The notes under the pieces are model-generated. The model worked only from the letters and a program-made list of their open reading frames with translations, searched no databases and was not told the origin of the DNA. Below, piece after piece: positions 38,872 to 47,780 of a DNA stretch of 64,000 nt (position 1 is its first letter; every line of letters begins with the position of its first letter). Made by a program: the position numbers and the translations under genes. Source of the stretch: Phyllobacterium pellucidum (GTDB taxonomy: Bacteria > Pseudomonadota > Alphaproteobacteria > Rhizobiales > Rhizobiaceae); NCBI RefSeq assembly GCF_013327855.1, contig NZ_JABUMX010000007.1, positions 144,276 through 208,275 of the forward strand, read 5' to 3'.

Positions 38872-39891
38872 TCACTTGAAAGTCCGTTCTTCGCTGCCGA
38901 TCCGGACGCGGCGTATGTTCATCGCGTCCGTCCATTCGATTTCCGCGGCAGGCAAGGTGATTCCCCGCGCGCTGAGAACAGGCGCCAGCGCATCGACAAG
39001 CCGGCGCGATGCCATTTCCACGGCCTGCTCGAAGGTGGTGATGTTCCAGTGAACAAGGTTGCGCACCGCATCGTCGAGGCGAAGCGCCGATCCGGCAAGC
39101 CCGGCGAGCCCGGCCAGTCCGACGCTGCCGTCGGCGGAGCGGCGGATGCGCATGCCGGCAAAGTCATAGTCGCCGGGTTCGGCAGCGGCAGCTGCCGTCG
39201 CGTCGGTCACCAACGCCGACCGCTCGAAACCCTTGGCACGTATGAGCGCCTTCAGCGCCGGCGGCGGAACGTGAATGCCATCGGCGATGAATGTTGCGAG
39301 CAGCCGATCTTCGGCCAGCTGCGCGAAGAGCGGATTGGCAAGCTTTGGCAGTACCTGCGGCAGGCCGTTGCCGAGATGGGTGGAAAGGCGCGCGCCGGCA
39401 GCGACGGCCGCATCGACACCTTCAAAATCGAGCGCGGAATGGCCAATCGACACAAGCCTGTCCTGGCCAATCATGGCTTCGATAAAACTGATCCCATTGC
39501 CGACTTCCGGAGCGACGGTGACGAGCAAAATTGGCCGTTTCAGCCTTTTCTCAAGGTCGAGGACGAGCGCCGGATCGGCTGCGGTCATGGCGCTCGCCGG
39601 ATGGCACCCCGAAAATCCGTCAGCGGGGTTGAGAAAGGGCCCTTCCAGATGGTAGCCCGGACACATCAGCGGACCGAGCCGGCTTTCTGCAACGCTCCGG
39701 TCCAGGGCGGCGAAGCGGGCGTCGAGTTCCGCCGGGGTGGCTGTAATGATCGTCGGAAGGCAGGTCGTCACGCCGCTCGCCAGCATCGCTTCGAGCGCTC
39801 GGTCCAAGGCTTCTGCGGTCAGGCCAGCGTCGTTGAAATCGACACCGGCAAAGCCATTGACCTGGATATCGACGAGGCCGGCCGTGATCAT
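38872..39891 (-). CDS. nagA: N-acetylglucosamine-6-phosphate deacetylase-like protein, compact form
   Basis: A 339-residue amidohydrolase. Catalytic and metal positions of NagA are all visible: E in GYHLEGPFLN, H in VSIGHSALDF, H in LSTHLGNGLP and the catalytic D in ALVTDATAAA. IADGIHVPP is also conserved. The protein begins at what is about residue 53 of E. coli NagA (GLVDIQVNGFAG), so the N-terminal strand set of the beta-sandwich domain is absent, and the C-terminal part is also shortened. The ATG overlaps the nagB stop (ATGA), leaving no room for an extension. It should remove acetate from GlcNAc-6-phosphate, feeding NagB, unless it acts on a relative. Confidence 0.8.
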   Translation of the reverse strand: MITAGLVDIQVNGFAGVDFNDAGLTAEALDRALEAMLASGVTTCLPTIITATPAELDARFAALDRSVAESRLGPLMCPGYHLEGPFLNPADGFSGCHPASAMTAADPALVLDLEKRLKRPILLVTVAPEVGNGISFIEAMIGQDRLVSIGHSALDFEGVDAAVAAGARLSTHLGNGLPQVLPKLANPLFAQLAEDRLLATFIADGIHVPPPALKALIRAKGFERSALVTDATAAAAAEPGDYDFAGMRIRRSADGSVGLAGLAGLAGSALRLDDAVRNLVHWNITTFEQAVEMASRRLVDALAPVLSARGITLPAAEIEWTDAMNIRRVRIGSEERTFK

Positions 39892-40640
39892 GCGAGCAGC
39901 GACGCCGAGGTGGGATCGAGCAAGAGCACGACATTGGGATGTTCCTGCACGATCGAGGCGGGATGGCGCGGATCCACCTCTCCTTCGATCGCATCCTTTA
40001 CCGCCTGCGCCTTGCGCGCATCGGGCACCGAGAGGACTATGAACTTGCTCTTCATGATCTGCCGGATGCTCATTGAAACCGCCTGCTCGGGAACCGCAGC
40101 GAGATCGGGAAACCAGCCTTCGCCGAACTGCTGCTTGCGGCAGGCTTCATCAAGGGTCACGACGATATAGGGCTCTTCGGTTTCGAAATCGGCCGGAGGA
40201 TCGTTGAACGCGAGATGACAGTTTTCGCCGATCCCGGCAAAGCATACATCTATCTCGTGCCCGCTGATAAGCTTGCTGATCCGCTCGGCTTCCGCGTGCG
40301 CATCACTCTCCGCGTCGATCGGATAAAACGTCACCTTGCCTGCTAGCGGTTCGACAAAGCGTTCGTTCAGATATTTGCGGAAACTTGCCGGATGGCCGAT
40401 GTCCATGCCGACATATTCATCAAGGTGAAAAGCCGTCACTTTCGACCAGTCTATGTCCTTGGCCGCAACGAGATTGCGCAGGACCTCGAACTGGCTCGCG
40501 CCCGTAGCAACGATAATCGACGCCTTGCTTTTCTCCGCGATCGCCCGTCGAATGGCTTCAGCGCCAAGATCGGCAGCAGCAGCGCCCAGCGCCTCCTTGT
40601 CGTTCAAAATGCGTATATCCACCATCAATTTTCCGTTCAT
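39888..40640 (-). CDS. nagB: Glucosamine-6-phosphate deaminase
   Basis: A 250-residue isomerase-deaminase that makes fructose-6-phosphate and ammonia. VTAFHLDEYVG carries the catalytic aspartate, GIGENCHLAFNDPP is the phosphate/active-site loop (most homologues have GHIAFNEP; here Cys-His-Leu), and MKSKFIVLSVPDARKAQAV is typical of the C-terminal half. The start may be the ATG at 40640 or at 40625. It opens the nagB-nagA-binding protein unit and is divergent from a ROK regulator, with a palindromic operator candidate between them. Confidence 0.88.
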   Translation of the reverse strand: MNGKLMVDIRILNDKEALGAAAADLGAEAIRRAIAEKSKASIIVATGASQFEVLRNLVAAKDIDWSKVTAFHLDEYVGMDIGHPASFRKYLNERFVEPLAGKVTFYPIDAESDAHAEAERISKLISGHEIDVCFAGIGENCHLAFNDPPADFETEEPYIVVTLDEACRKQQFGEGWFPDLAAVPEQAVSMSIRQIMKSKFIVLSVPDARKAQAVKDAIEGEVDPRHPASIVQEHPNVVLLLDPTSASLLA

Positions 40641-40701
40641 CTGCTTGTGCTTTATCGGGCTGCGGGCAATGTAACCACAGCTGCCCCTGGCATCGCAAGC
40701 A

Positions 40702-40725
40702 TTTTCGAATAATATTATTCAAAAA
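40702..40725. promoter_or_regulatory. Palindrome between nagB and the ROK regulator gene
   Basis: GAATAAT-ATTATTC is a perfect 14-base palindrome, extended to TTTTCGAATAATATTATTCAAAAA with one mismatched pair near each end. It lies 21 bases before the ROK gene start and 61 bases before nagB. AT-rich palindromes of this form are typical targets of NagC/Mlc-type ROK repressors, so it is a strong candidate operator. Confidence 0.65.
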
Positions 40726-40746
40726 TAAGGATCAGGTTTTTCCAGC

Positions 40747-41925
40747 ATGATTTTGACGATTGACGAGACCCGCTATGAGGATGCCCACCAACGCGATTGC
40801 GCGCGGGTTGCGGCCTTGCTTTCAGATGGAGAATCGCATTCGCGTCCGAATGTGAGCGAAGCGTTGCAAATGACGTCGACGACGACATCGCGTGTCGTCG
40901 CGGATCTGCTGGAGCGCGGCCTCGTCATCGGGGAAGCAGGCGAAAAGAGCGGACGCGGCCGGCCTGCGATCCAGATCGCCCTGAACCATTCACGGCTGGG
41001 CGCGACGGTCGTTCTCATGAGCAGCCGTTCGCTGCTCGGCGTATTGGTCGATCTGAGTGGCCGCGTGATCGGACGCTGCACTGCCGACGTGCCCGAAAGC
41101 GCCGACAATGACACCATGGCTGCGCGGATGCGCGGTCTTATAAACTCTCTACTGACGGATTTGCCGGCGGGCATGAGCCACGTGGGAACGTCGGTGTCGG
41201 TCTCCGGTGTCGTGAACGTGCGTGACCGCAAATGGCTGATCACATCACGCTGGCCCCATGTCCGCGATCTTGACCTTGCTGCCGCTCTAGCGCCGGTTAC
41301 GCCTGTCGTCTTCGTCTGCCGTCATCTCGATGCCGAATTGACGGCGCGGACCATGCAGGACGGTGCGCAGGGCCGGGACAGCACGCTCCTCTTGCACTGG
41401 GGCTGGGGTGTAGGACTTGCGTACAGCGTCGAAGGCGAGCCTTTCATGTCGGCGAGCAATCCCTTTGGCGAAATCGGCCACTGGCGCTTCAATATGCTCG
41501 ATCAGCGCCAATGCGGCTGCGGCAACCATGGCTGCCTTGAAACGGCTGCGGCGCTCTGGGCCCTCTTGCCGCAACTGCGAGCAAGCTGGCCGGAGCTTTC
41601 GGAGGACGAGGAACGGGTTGCCGGGCAATTGACCAGCCTTGATATCGCTGAAAGACCGGAGATTGCGACGGCAATCCACCTCATGGCTCGATCGCTTGGC
41701 AATGTTTGCCGCCTGCTGTTCCCGAAGAGAGTTATTGTCACCGGTCCCTTTGTCGGCAATACCGCACTCTGGAAAGCGTTTTCAGATGCATTCCAGGCGG
41801 AAGGAATCATGAGCGGCCTGGCGCTTCCCGTTCTGGTTGCCGACCGGTCCAGCGAGGAATACGCTATCCTCGGTGCGGTTCGGCCCTTGCTCAATCTGGG
41901 GCTTGAGACATTCATCCGATCGTGA
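40747..41925 (+). CDS. ROK family transcriptional regulator (NagC-like)
   Basis: A 392-residue regulator. An N-terminal winged helix-turn-helix (SRPNVSEALQMTSTTTSRVV, about 32-51, then RGRPAIQIAL) precedes a ROK sugar-kinase fold. The zinc motif is intact: GHWRFN...CGCGNHGCLE, with one His and three Cys ligands. The kinase-type catalytic DxGGT element is not evident, as expected for a regulator. It is divergent from nagB and probably represses the nagBA unit until an amino-sugar phosphate is present. The ATG at 40747 follows an AAGGA-containing stretch at 40726. Confidence 0.87.
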   Translation: MILTIDETRYEDAHQRDCARVAALLSDGESHSRPNVSEALQMTSTTTSRVVADLLERGLVIGEAGEKSGRGRPAIQIALNHSRLGATVVLMSSRSLLGVLVDLSGRVIGRCTADVPESADNDTMAARMRGLINSLLTDLPAGMSHVGTSVSVSGVVNVRDRKWLITSRWPHVRDLDLAAALAPVTPVVFVCRHLDAELTARTMQDGAQGRDSTLLLHWGWGVGLAYSVEGEPFMSASNPFGEIGHWRFNMLDQRQCGCGNHGCLETAAALWALLPQLRASWPELSEDEERVAGQLTSLDIAERPEIATAIHLMARSLGNVCRLLFPKRVIVTGPFVGNTALWKAFSDAFQAEGIMSGLALPVLVADRSSEEYAILGAVRPLLNLGLETFIRS

Positions 41926-41970
41926 GATGAGAACCGCTATAACGGATGTACGCATGAAGCGGGAATAATC

Positions 41971-43161
41971 ATGACCAAGCCATTTATCGACCATTTGTCA
42001 CACGAACTCGCCCAGTTGAAGGAGACCGGCCTTTACAAGAGCGAGCGCGTCATCGTCTCCAAGCAGGCAGGCGAAATCGAGATTTCTACGGGCGCAAAAG
42101 TCTTGAACTTCTGCGCCAATAACTATCTCGGCCTTGCCGACAACGAGGAACTCGCCTCTGCCGCAATATCGGCACTCGACCGCTACGGCTACGGCATGGC
42201 GTCAGTGCGCTTCATCTGCGGCACACAGGAAGAGCACAAGCAGCTTGAAGCGCGCATCTCCTCTTTCCTCGGCCTTGAGGATACGATCCTCTATTCGAGC
42301 TGCTTCGATGCCAATGGCGGACTGTTCGAAACCCTGCTTGGCGAAGAAGACGCGATCATTTCCGATGCGCTCAATCATGCATCGATCATCGATGGGGTGC
42401 GTCTCTCCAAGGCCAAGCGCTTCCGTTACGCCAATAACGACATGGCCGCGCTCGAAGAAGAATTGAAGAAGACCGAAGGTAGCCGTTTCAAGCTCATCGC
42501 CACCGACGGCGTGTTTTCGATGGACGGCATCATTGCCAACCTGCAGGGTGTTTGCGATCTTGCAGAAAAACATGGCGCTATGGTCATGGTCGATGACAGC
42601 CATGCGGTCGGCTTCGTCGGCAAAAATGGCCGCGGTTCGGCCGAGCATTGCGGTGTGGAGGGACGTGTCGACATCATTACCGGCACGCTCGGCAAGGCGC
42701 TCGGCGGCGCGTCTGGCGGCTATACGTCCGCCAAGACGGAAGTAGTCGACTGGCTGCGCCAACGCTCGCGTCCGTACCTTTTCTCCAACACGCTGGCGCC
42801 GGTCATCGCTGCTGCCTCGCTCAAGGTTTTCGACCTCATCGACAATGGCGCGGACCTTCGCGCCCGCCTGATAGCCAACGCGCAACATTTCCGCCGCGAC
42901 ATGTCGAAGCTCGGCTTCACCCTCGCCGGTGCCGATCACCCGATCATTCCCGTGATGCTGGGCGAAGCGACGCTCGCGCAGGAAATGGCGGCGCGGATGC
43001 TGGAGAAGGGCGTTTATGTCATCGGCTTCGCCTTCCCGGTGGTACCGCGCGGCCAGGCCCGCATCAGGACGCAGATGTCTGCCGCTCACACCACGCAAGA
43101 CGTCGCCCGGGCGATCGAGGTTTTCGCCGAAGTCGGGCGTGATCTCGGCATCATCAAATAG
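41971..43161 (+). CDS. kbl: 2-amino-3-ketobutyrate CoA ligase (glycine C-acetyltransferase)
   Basis: Alpha-oxoamine synthase of 396 residues, normal size. It splits 2-amino-3-ketobutyrate with CoA to glycine and acetyl-Co[29 protein letters not shown] and the PLP-lysine motif [15 protein letters not shown] are all present. It is followed after nine bases by tdh, so the two-step threonine-to-glycine pathway is one operon. It has its own 45-base upstream gap after the ROK gene, with GCGGGAA as the ribosome site. Confidence 0.95.
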   Translation: MTKPFIDHLSHELAQLKETGLYKSERVIVSKQAGEIEISTGAKVLNFCANNYLGLADNEELASAAISALDRYGYGMASVRFICGTQEEHKQLEARISSFLGLEDTILYSSCFDANGGLFETLLGEEDAIISDALNHASIIDGVRLSKAKRFRYANNDMAALEEELKKTEGSRFKLIATDGVFSMDGIIANLQGVCDLAEKHGAMVMVDDSHAVGFVGKNGRGSAEHCGVEGRVDIITGTLGKALGGASGGYTSAKTEVVDWLRQRSRPYLFSNTLAPVIAAASLKVFDLIDNGADLRARLIANAQHFRRDMSKLGFTLAGADHPIIPVMLGEATLAQEMAARMLEKGVYVIGFAFPVVPRGQARIRTQMSAAHTTQDVARAIEVFAEVGRDLGIIK

Positions 43162-43170
43162 GAAAACACC

Positions 43171-44208
43171 ATGTCGAACATGATGAAGGCACTGGTCAAG
43201 GCGAAGGCGGAGCCTGGCATCTGGATGGAACGCGTGCCTGTTCCGGAACCCGGACCAAACGACGTCCTCATCAAGGTCAGGAAGTCGGCCATCTGCGGAA
43301 CTGATGTGCATATCTATAATTGGGATAAGTGGGCGCAGGCGACGATCCCCGTTCCCATGGTCGTCGGACACGAATTCAGCGGCGAGATCGCCGAGATCGG
43401 CTCGGCCGTGACCAAATACACGGTCGGCCAGCGCGTTTCCGGCGAAGGTCATATCGTGTGCGGAACATGCCGCAATTGCCGTGCGGGCAGGGGACACCTT
43501 TGCCGCAACACGCTCGGCGTCGGTGTCCACCGTCCGGGATCTTTCGGCGAGTATCTCTGCATTCCCGAGGCCAATGTCGTGCCGATACCGGACGACGTAC
43601 CCGACGAAATCGCCGCGATCTTCGATCCGTTCGGCAATGCCGTTCACACCGCGCTTTCCTTCGACCTCGTCGGTGAAGACGTGCTGGTCACCGGGGCGGG
43701 CCCGATCGGCATCATGGGCGCGCTGGTGGCAAAGCGCTCCGGTGCCCGCAAGGTGGTGATCACCGATATCAATCCTTCGCGCCTCGCACTGGCACAGAAG
43801 CTCGGCATCGATTATGTCGTCGATGCCTCCAAGCAGAACCTGGCGGACGTCATGCGCGAAATCGGCATGACCGAAGGATTCGATGTCGGCCTCGAAATGT
43901 CGGGCGCGGCACCCGCTTTCCGCGACATGATCGACAAGATGAACAATGGCGGCAAGATCGCAATTCTCGGCATTGCTCCGACAGGGTTCGAGATCGATTG
44001 GAACAAGGTGATCTTCAAGATGCTCAATCTGAAGGGCATCTATGGCCGCGAAATGTTCGAGACCTGGTACAAGATGATAGCCTTTGTGCAGGGCGGCCTC
44101 GACCTATCGCCCATCATCACGCATCGCCTGCCGATCGACGATTTCCAGGAAGGCTTCGACGCCATGCGATCCGGCAGCTCCGGCAAGGTCGTGCTGGACT
44201 GGCAATAA
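43171..44208 (+). CDS. tdh: L-threonine 3-dehydrogenase
   Basis: Zinc-dependent medium-chain dehydrogenase, 345 residues, which oxidises L-threonine to 2-amino-3-ketobutyrate with NAD+. The catalytic zinc ligands appear in [12 protein letters not shown] and GHEFSGEI, the structural zinc cysteines in [15 protein letters not shown], and the Rossmann motif in [25 protein letters not shown] is specific to Tdh. It is the second gene of kbl-tdh and is followed by a very strong hairpin terminator at 44233. Confidence 0.95.
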   Translation: MSNMMKALVKAKAEPGIWMERVPVPEPGPNDVLIKVRKSAICGTDVHIYNWDKWAQATIPVPMVVGHEFSGEIAEIGSAVTKYTVGQRVSGEGHIVCGTCRNCRAGRGHLCRNTLGVGVHRPGSFGEYLCIPEANVVPIPDDVPDEIAAIFDPFGNAVHTALSFDLVGEDVLVTGAGPIGIMGALVAKRSGARKVVITDINPSRLALAQKLGIDYVVDASKQNLADVMREIGMTEGFDVGLEMSGAAPAFRDMIDKMNNGGKIAILGIAPTGFEIDWNKVIFKMLNLKGIYGREMFETWYKMIAFVQGGLDLSPIITHRLPIDDFQEGFDAMRSGSSGKVVLDWQ

Positions 44209-44232
44209 CCAATTTGCACGACTCTTTTCAAC

Positions 44233-44263
44233 AATGATGGGACGCCGACGGCGTCCCATCATT
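44233..44263 (+). terminator. Hairpin terminator of kbl-tdh
   Basis: AATGATGGGACGCC and GGCGTCCCATCATT form a perfect 14-base-pair stem with a 3-base loop, starting 24 bases after the tdh stop. CATTTTCAT follows. It is the longest perfect hairpin I noted in the window. Confidence 0.88.
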
Positions 44264-44446
44264 CATTTTCATGGCCAGAGGACCATCGCTCGATAAAATC
44301 ATCGAGTTACTTTTCGTACATCAAAGCAGCGAACGGAATTAACCCGCCGGGGTGATGCCCTCCGAGGCCAAAAACAGGTATTTTGTTGGCAATGCTGTGG
44401 GGCACTTTCGCGAAAGCAGCCCACGCGGCAATGGGGACCAACGAAC
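44264..44446. other. Intergenic region before the S33 hydrolase gene
   Basis: 183 bases with no gene. The part at 44280-44400 may hold the promoter of the hydrolase gene, but I see no good -35/-10 pair or inverted repeat. A short frame around 44307-44531 on the other strand looks like chance. Confidence 0.3.
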
Positions 44447-46021
44447 ATGGCTGCGACCAAATACAGATTTCATCTGGATTCGCCAGCATTGTGCCTGATG
44501 CTGTTTGCAACGCTGCTATTGCTTGCCGCAATGCTTCCAGCAGTACCAGCCTTGGCTGCAGCGGCCGAATTCCGGGAAACGCCGTGCTGGTTTGCCTTGC
44601 CCAAGGACCGGGACATGCGCTGCGGGCATCTGCTGGTCCCGGAAAACCGCAGCAAGGCCGATAGCGCCACCATAGAACTTGCAGTGGTGATCTTCGAACC
44701 GGACCGCGTTCGCCATGACCCGGTCGTTTATCTTAATGGCGGGCCCGGACAGGCTGCACGCATCGAGACGCGCGAGGAGATCGACGATTGGTGGAGCTTC
44801 ATCGACAACGGCGACTGGCTGCGCGGACGGCGGCTTGTCGTAGTGGACCAGCGGGGCGTCGGTCTTTCGAAGCCGTCGCTGAGCTGTGCCGAACATTACA
44901 GCCCGAAGGTCTGGGGCGGCATCATGTCCCGCCCGGAGGAGATTGTCGATTTCGACGGGGCGCAGAAGAACGAGGTTAAAGCCTGCCGCGACGCGCTTCA
45001 GGCCAGGCACATCGACCTTTCCGCCTATAACACCGCCGAGAATGCAGCCGATATCCATGACTTGCGCAGCGCTCTCAATATCGACAAATGGGTCGTCTTC
45101 GGCATTTCCTACGGTACAAAACTTGCCTTGCAGGTTCTGGAAGATCATCCGGAGAACCTCGTTGCAGTGGTCCTCGATTCCACGCTGCCGCTTGACGTCG
45201 ACTATGTCGACCAGGACGCCGCCAACTTTGACGGGGTCCTGAAGAAGCTTGAGAAGGACTGCGCGGCGCGCCAGGAATGCGGATCTGACGGCACAAGCCT
45301 TAGAACGATGATCACCGAAATCGTTCAGCAACTCGACGCCCAGCCCGTGCTTCTGCGCCTCAAGGCGGCGGGAGAACCCAGTGCATTCACGCGCGTATCG
45401 GGCAACGACTTCCTCGAGGTCCTGTTCAACCAGTTTTATGATCGCGACTCGATCGAACTCCTGCCGCAGCTGATCAAGGACACGGCCAATCAGAACTATG
45501 GCCCGCTGGCGGAAATGATAGGCTTGAGCGGTGACGACGGCGACGCCTTTGCTGACGGCATGCATCTTTCCATCGTTTGCAATGACGGTGTCTCGGCGGC
45601 GGCGTCCTTTGCGGCGTTTCCGCTTCTCGACCGCTGGGCGCAGAACAATTTCTACAGCTGGGCCTGCCCACTATGGCCTACCGCCACGCCGAAGAGAGCT
45701 TATAAATCATTGGCCCAGAACAGGGTGCCGGTCTTGCTGCTCGCCGGCGATTACGATCCCGCGACCCCGACAAGCTGGGCAGAGCGCGTGATCAGGACAA
45801 CCGGCCATAGTCAACTGGTGCTCTTCCGCGGTGTCGGCCATGATGTGCTTGATACGACCGAATGCGGCGGGGAGGTGGTTGCCGACTTCCTCGACAATCC
45901 CAACGCGAAAGTCAGTACACCCTGTATCGGCGATATGACCGAACCGCACTTTGGGCCGCCCGACGATAAGCCCTCGGTGCTGCTTACCGGATCAGCCCAG
46001 CCTGCGATGTTGCACAGATAA
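44447..46021 (+). CDS. Secreted alpha/beta hydrolase, peptidase S33 (tripeptidyl aminopeptidase-like)
   Basis: A 524-residue protein. A hydrophobic N-terminal segment (about 14-38, ending PALAAAA) acts as a signal peptide or anchor. The catalytic triad is clear: S221 in FGISYGTKLALQ, Asp in LLAGDYDPATP, and His in GVGHDVLDT. VVYLNGGPGQ supplies the oxyanion hole and VVVDQRGVGLS is typical of S33 peptidases such as SlpD/E and Tap. Several cysteines in the mature part suggest a periplasmic, disulphide-bonded enzyme. It probably cleaves N-terminal residues from short peptides; ester substrates are possible. It stands alone, with a DedA gene downstream. Confidence 0.82.
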   Translation: MAATKYRFHLDSPALCLMLFATLLLLAAMLPAVPALAAAAEFRETPCWFALPKDRDMRCGHLLVPENRSKADSATIELAVVIFEPDRVRHDPVVYLNGGPGQAARIETREEIDDWWSFIDNGDWLRGRRLVVVDQRGVGLSKPSLSCAEHYSPKVWGGIMSRPEEIVDFDGAQKNEVKACRDALQARHIDLSAYNTAENAADIHDLRSALNIDKWVVFGISYGTKLALQVLEDHPENLVAVVLDSTLPLDVDYVDQDAANFDGVLKKLEKDCAARQECGSDGTSLRTMITEIVQQLDAQPVLLRLKAAGEPSAFTRVSGNDFLEVLFNQFYDRDSIELLPQLIKDTANQNYGPLAEMIGLSGDDGDAFADGMHLSIVCNDGVSAAASFAAFPLLDRWAQNNFYSWACPLWPTATPKRAYKSLAQNRVPVLLLAGDYDPATPTSWAERVIRTTGHSQLVLFRGVGHDVLDTTECGGEVVADFLDNPNAKVSTPCIGDMTEPHFGPPDDKPSVLLTGSAQPAMLHR

Positions 46022-46104
46022 CGGCATTTGCCAGCCATCTTTCCATTCGCATCCCGAATGTCTAGGCTGTTTTTTACAAACACGCTGGACAGGGACGCGG
46101 CAGC

Positions 46105-46641
46105 TTGCAATTTCTCACCGATGGAACAGCCTTCCTCGAACCCTACATCCGGCAATATGGCCTCTACGCCATCTTCGTCATCATTTATCTGGAATCGTTC
46201 GGCGCGCCACTTCCAGGCGAGAGTGCGCTGGTGGCTGCTGCGCTTCTCGCAACGCGCGGCGACTTTGCCATAATTGATCTCTTCCTGGCCGTGTGGGTCG
46301 CTGCCGTTATCGGCGACAGTACCGGATATGCCATTGGTCATTTCGGCGGTCGTCCCTTGCTCCGTCGCTATGGCTGGATCGTGCGTCTCACGCCAGAGCG
46401 GCAACGATCCCTGGAAGAGATTTTTGAAAAGCGCGGTCCGATCATTGTCTTCGGCGCCCGCTTCGTCGTCATCCTGCGCCAGTTGAACGGGCTCGTGGCC
46501 GGCTCGGTCGGCATGCATTTCGGACGCTTTCTAATCGCCAATGCGCTTGGCGGCCTGCTTTGGGCGAGTGTGTGGACCTTTGGACCTTATTTTCTCGGCG
46601 ATGCCTTCATGCAATGGCGCCATTGGGTCGGTTGGGCTTGA
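46105..46641 (+). CDS. DedA family inner-membrane protein
   Basis: A 178-residue membrane protein with four to five hydrophobic segments. LESFGAPLPGESALVAAALL matches the conserved N-terminal DedA motif (E..G.P.PGE), and ARFVVILRQLNGLVAGSVGM matches the second half-repeat with the conserved arginine of FxRxxPxxR-like form (here RFVVILRQLNG). DedA proteins act as lipid scramblases or undecaprenyl-phosphate flippases and affect membrane potential. The start at TTG 46105 is uncertain because the ribosome site is weak. It is shorter at the C-terminus than many family members but looks intact. Confidence 0.8.
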   Translation: MQFLTDGTAFLEPYIRQYGLYAIFVIIYLESFGAPLPGESALVAAALLATRGDFAIIDLFLAVWVAAVIGDSTGYAIGHFGGRPLLRRYGWIVRLTPERQRSLEEIFEKRGPIIVFGARFVVILRQLNGLVAGSVGMHFGRFLIANALGGLLWASVWTFGPYFLGDAFMQWRHWVGWA

Positions 46642-46656
46642 AGCGCCGACAAAAGT

Positions 46657-46680
46657 AGTATATTTATGGAAAAATATACT
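46657..46680. promoter_or_regulatory. Autoregulatory operator of the toxin-antitoxin pair
   Basis: AGTATATTT and AAATATACT are a perfect inverted repeat with 9-base arms and a 6-base spacer, just before the antitoxin gene. FitAB/VapBC complexes bind such palindromes to repress themselves. The TATATTT part could also be the -10 region. Confidence 0.7.
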
Positions 46681-46694
46681 AGATGGAGAATGCC

Positions 46695-46949
46695 GTGCGT
46701 GTTACCTATATGACAAGCGCTTCCTTCAATCAGAATCCAAGTCGGGCTAAGAAGGAAGCCAATGAGAGGCCCGTGGTCATAACAGACCATGGGGAGGCGA
46801 GCTATGTGCTCTTGCGCTACAGCGAATTCGAAGCAAACTGGAACAAGCCCAGGACCCTCTACGAGGCGCTTCGCGATCCTGATGCTCCTAAGACCAAGGA
46901 ATTCGATCCGGAACGGATAGAATTCGATCGCAGGACGCCCAAGTTCTGA
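46695..46949 (+). CDS. Antitoxin, Phd/YefM-like
   Basis: A small antitoxin of about 84 residues. TSASFNQNPSRAKKEANERPVVITDHGEASYVLL (motifs FNQN, RAKK and VVITDHG) is the Phd/YefM DNA-binding domain. The C-terminal tail, rich in charge (PDAPKTKEFDPERIEFDRR), is the toxin-binding part. Start choices: ATG 46683 lies two bases from the operator and lacks a ribosome site; GTG 46695 has GGAGA at six bases; ATG 46710 best matches the family length. I give the GTG. The stop overlaps the toxin start (TGATG). It should neutralise the PIN toxin and co-repress the operon. Confidence 0.85.
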   Translation: MRVTYMTSASFNQNPSRAKKEANERPVVITDHGEASYVLLRYSEFEANWNKPRTLYEALRDPDAPKTKEFDPERIEFDRRTPKF

Positions 46950-47383
46950 TGGCACTGCTGCTCGATACCAATGTGATTTCGGCAGCAAGGCGGCCGGAGA
47001 AGCAAGACAGTGCCTTCCAGCAATTCCTGCAGGAATTCGACGTTGCAACTGCGTACCTTTCTGCGATCACGATCATGGAGATCAAATTCGGTATTGAACG
47101 GGAAAAGCGGAACGACCCGGCCTTTGCCGCCGATCTCGAGCGCTGGCTGGATGGGATCGTATTGCCAAGCTTCGCAGGCCGTATCCTGCCGTTCGACCTC
47201 GATGTCGCCATGCGCGCAGGCACGCTTGTAACCGCGGGAAAACGCCCGTCAGCGGATGCAATGATTGCTGCTACGGCTCTCGAACATGGACTGCGGATTG
47301 CCACCCGCAATATTGCGGACTTCACGCCATTCGAGGTCGCATGCTTCGATCCATGGAAGCACGAAGCATCCAAGGCACCTTGA
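46949..47383 (+). CDS. PIN-domain ribonuclease toxin (FitB/VapC-like)
   Basis: A 144-residue PIN nuclease. The acidic active site is complete: D6 in LLLDTNVIS, E44 in IMEIKFGIE, D103 in SADAMIAATA, and a final acidic position near N121/D124 in TRNIADF. Members cut RNA when freed from antitoxin, often tRNA. It overlaps the Phd-like antitoxin by one base, which is the usual arrangement. The pairing of a Phd-type antitoxin with a FitB-type toxin is common in rhizobia. There are no mobile-element remnants around it. Confidence 0.9.
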   Translation: MALLLDTNVISAARRPEKQDSAFQQFLQEFDVATAYLSAITIMEIKFGIEREKRNDPAFAADLERWLDGIVLPSFAGRILPFDLDVAMRAGTLVTAGKRPSADAMIAATALEHGLRIATRNIADFTPFEVACFDPWKHEASKAP

Positions 47384-47477
47384 GCGTCAATAGCGCCCTT
47401 GCTTTCCCTCGGACAGCCATTCGTGCTATTTCATTTGGTCAGGCCGACTATTTTGTTGTCAGAACAGGAAGCAAGTC

Positions 47478-47744
47478 ATGTGCCGCAACATCAAGACACT
47501 TTTCAATTTCGATCCTCCGGCAACACAGGACGAAATCGATGCATCCGCACTGCAATTCGTGCGCAAGCTCTCCGGCTTCAACAAGCCGTCGCAGGCGAAT
47601 GCCGAAGCATTTGACCGCGCAGTGGCGGAGGTATCCGCTTCTGCGCGCCGCTTGCTGGCGTCACTCCACACACACGCGCCGGCACGTGACCGGGAGGTCG
47701 AGGCTGAAAAATTGCGCGAACGTTCGCGTGCTCGATTCGCCTAG
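47478..47744 (+). CDS. DUF2277 family protein
   Basis: An 88-residue protein starting MCRNIKTLFNFDPPATQDEI, the signature of DUF2277 (PF10041), followed by a helical region with QFVRKLSGFNKPS and SARRLLASLHT. The function of the family is unknown. It has a cysteine near the N-terminus, no signal peptide, and a basic C-terminus. It stands alone between the toxin gene and a small secreted protein gene, with GGAAG ahead of the ATG. Confidence 0.88.
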   Translation: MCRNIKTLFNFDPPATQDEIDASALQFVRKLSGFNKPSQANAEAFDRAVAEVSASARRLLASLHTHAPARDREVEAEKLRERSRARFA

Positions 47745-47780
47745 GGAAAGCCGACCGCACTCAAAATGGGAGGGACCGGT

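Noticed and set aside
37648..40170. An 840-codon open frame on the plus strand
   Set aside because: It runs antisense to three genes with clear catalytic or family motifs (binding protein, nagA, nagB). Its translation is rich in Arg, His and Asp without domain character, as usual for antisense frames in GC-rich codon usage.
42202..43647. A 481-codon frame on the minus strand across kbl and tdh
   Set aside because: Antisense shadow of two well-conserved enzymes; no motif of its own.
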